6,277 nucleotides of DNA, from NCBI GenBank assembly GCA_003242525.1, contig QGUU01000152.1:1-6277 (forward strand), in the 5' to 3' direction. Shown here one piece after another: positions 5,483 to 6,277 of the stretch. Below the pieces are notes generated by a model. That model saw only the letters and a list, made by a program, of their open reading frames with translations, made no database searches and was not told the origin of the DNA. Every line of letters begins with the position of its first letter. Position 1 is the first letter of the stretch. This stretch comes from Pseudomonadota bacterium. Lineage in GTDB: Bacteria > Pseudomonadota > Alphaproteobacteria > Rhizobiales > Rhizobiaceae. A program made the translations under genes and the position numbers.

Positions 5483-6277
5483 ATGAGCACGGTGGGCGCT
5501 GCCTTCCGGCTTGCGCGCGCGGGCTGGGTTCTTTTGCGCGAAGGCGTCGTGGCCGCCTTTCCGGGCGACGAGCTTTCAGGTGCGCCCCGGTTCGGCTGGC
5601 GGCTGGCGCGGCTGCTTGCCCGCCGACGGGCGCTGAAGCATGGGCGCGGCGATCGGCTGGCACGGGCCGTGGCGCGGCTCGGACCCTCCTATGTCAAGCT
5701 CGGCCAGTTCCTCGCGACCAGGCCCGATGTGGTGGGTCATGACATCGCCGTCGACCTCGCCATGCTGCAGGACAAGATGCAGACCTTTCCCAGGTCGGAG
5801 GCGATCGCCGCAGTCGAAGCATCGTTGGGCCTGCCGGTCAGCAAGCTCTATTCCGACTTCGGGGAGGCGGTGGCCGCGGCGTCCATTGCGCAGGTGCATC
5901 CTGCCGAGGTGATCCGGGACGGCGTTCCGATGAAGGTGGCCGTAAAGGTCATCCGGCCAGGCGTGCGCCGCCAGTTCCAGCACGATCTCGAAGGGTTTTT
6001 CCTCGCTGCCCGGATACAGGAAAGATATTTCCCTTCGACACGCCGGCTGAAGCCCGTCGAGGTAACAGAGACTCTGGCGCAGACCACCAGGATCGAGATG
6101 GACCTTCGCCTGGAAGGGGCGGCGCTCTCGGAACTGGGCGAAAACACGCGAGAGGATCCGGGTTTTCGCGTGCCGGCAGTGGATTGGGAGCGTACCGGCC
6201 GCGACGTGCTCACGATGGAGTGGGTCGACGGCATAAAGATGAACGATATTGCCGGGCTCATGGCCGCCGGGCACGAT
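5483..6277 (+). CDS. ubiB: UbiB, ABC1/ADCK-type atypical kinase for ubiquinone synthesis (3' end outside window)
   Basis: Member of the UbiB/COQ8 protein-kinase-like family, needed for ubiquinone synthesis and thought to act as a membrane-associated ATPase supporting the biosynthetic complex rather than as a protein kinase. The frame is open from ATG 5483 to the last base, 265 codons without a stop. Rhizobial UbiB is roughly 500-530 residues, so about half is seen. The family-defining KLGQ (KxGQ) is at 72-75 in SYVKLGQFLATRPD. The Ala-rich nucleotide loop AAASIAQVH spans 131-139, the catalytic Lys is Lys155 in VAVKVIRPGV (152-161), the ExD motif is Glu205-Met-Asp207 in RIEMDLRLEGAAL (203-215), and EWVDG (246-250) is the hinge. 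The later metal-binding Asp motif and the C-terminal membrane helices would lie past the right edge. It follows ubiE by 28 bp and probably shares its transcript. Confidence 0.95.
   Translation, partial: MSTVGAAFRLARAGWVLLREGVVAAFPGDELSGAPRFGWRLARLLARRRALKHGRGDRLARAVARLGPSYVKLGQFLATRPDVVGHDIAVDLAMLQDKMQTFPRSEAIAAVEASLGLPVSKLYSDFGEAVAAASIAQVHPAEVIRDGVPMKVAVKVIRPGVRRQFQHDLEGFFLAARIQERYFPSTRRLKPVEVTETLAQTTRIEMDLRLEGAALSELGENTREDPGFRVPAVDWERTGRDVLTMEWVDGIKMNDIAGLMAAGHD

Noticed and set aside
5576..6274. 232-residue minus-strand reading frame
   Set aside because: It is antisense to ubiB, whose motifs are complete; this is a high-GC shadow frame.
1..6277. tRNA/rRNA genes, CRISPR arrays, insertion sequences, phage or toxin-antitoxin genes
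   Set aside because: I read both strands for these and found no repeats with regular spacing, transposase or integrase motifs, or RNA gene signatures; genes fill nearly the whole window.

Overview
The window looks like a GC-rich alphaproteobacterial chromosome, most likely Rhizobiales and close to the Mesorhizobium/Phyllobacteriaceae relatives. This rests on the protein sequences (rhizobial-type Add, UbiE and UbiB, and a PerP-like aspartic protease), compact gene packing and strong G/C third-position preference. The genus is an inference from remembered family sequences, not from a search. All six large genes are intact core-type genes. There are no mobile elements, RNA genes or CRISPR arrays that I can see.

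Layout, left to right. (1) Plus strand, 2-2130: a purine nucleoside phosphorylase missing only its first few codons (it starts left of the window), followed 2 bp later by thymidine phosphorylase deoA. (2) Minus strand, 4566-2145, converging on deoA with 14 bp between stop codons: adenosine deaminase add, then uracil phosphoribosyltransferase upp, then a small membrane-anchored retropepsin-type aspartic protease. (3) Plus strand, 4678-6277, divergent from add: ubiE, then ubiB, which runs off the right edge.

The first four enzymes form a nucleoside salvage set. Add turns (deoxy)adenosine into (deoxy)inosine. The phosphorylase carries the Glu/Met/Asn set typical of 6-oxopurine-specific trimeric PNPs and can split inosine and guanosine. 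DeoA splits thymidine and deoxyuridine, and Upp recaptures the released uracil as UMP. The ubiE-ubiB pair belongs to ubiquinone synthesis and is functionally separate; the 111-bp add/ubiE gap is the boundary between the two modules.

No new multi-gene system is evident. The most notable non-coding signal is a long imperfect palindrome (2718-2778) between upp and the protease, about 19 paired positions in three blocks, ending directly against the protease's ribosome binding site. The protease itself is the one gene whose presence in the salvage cluster has no obvious explanation.
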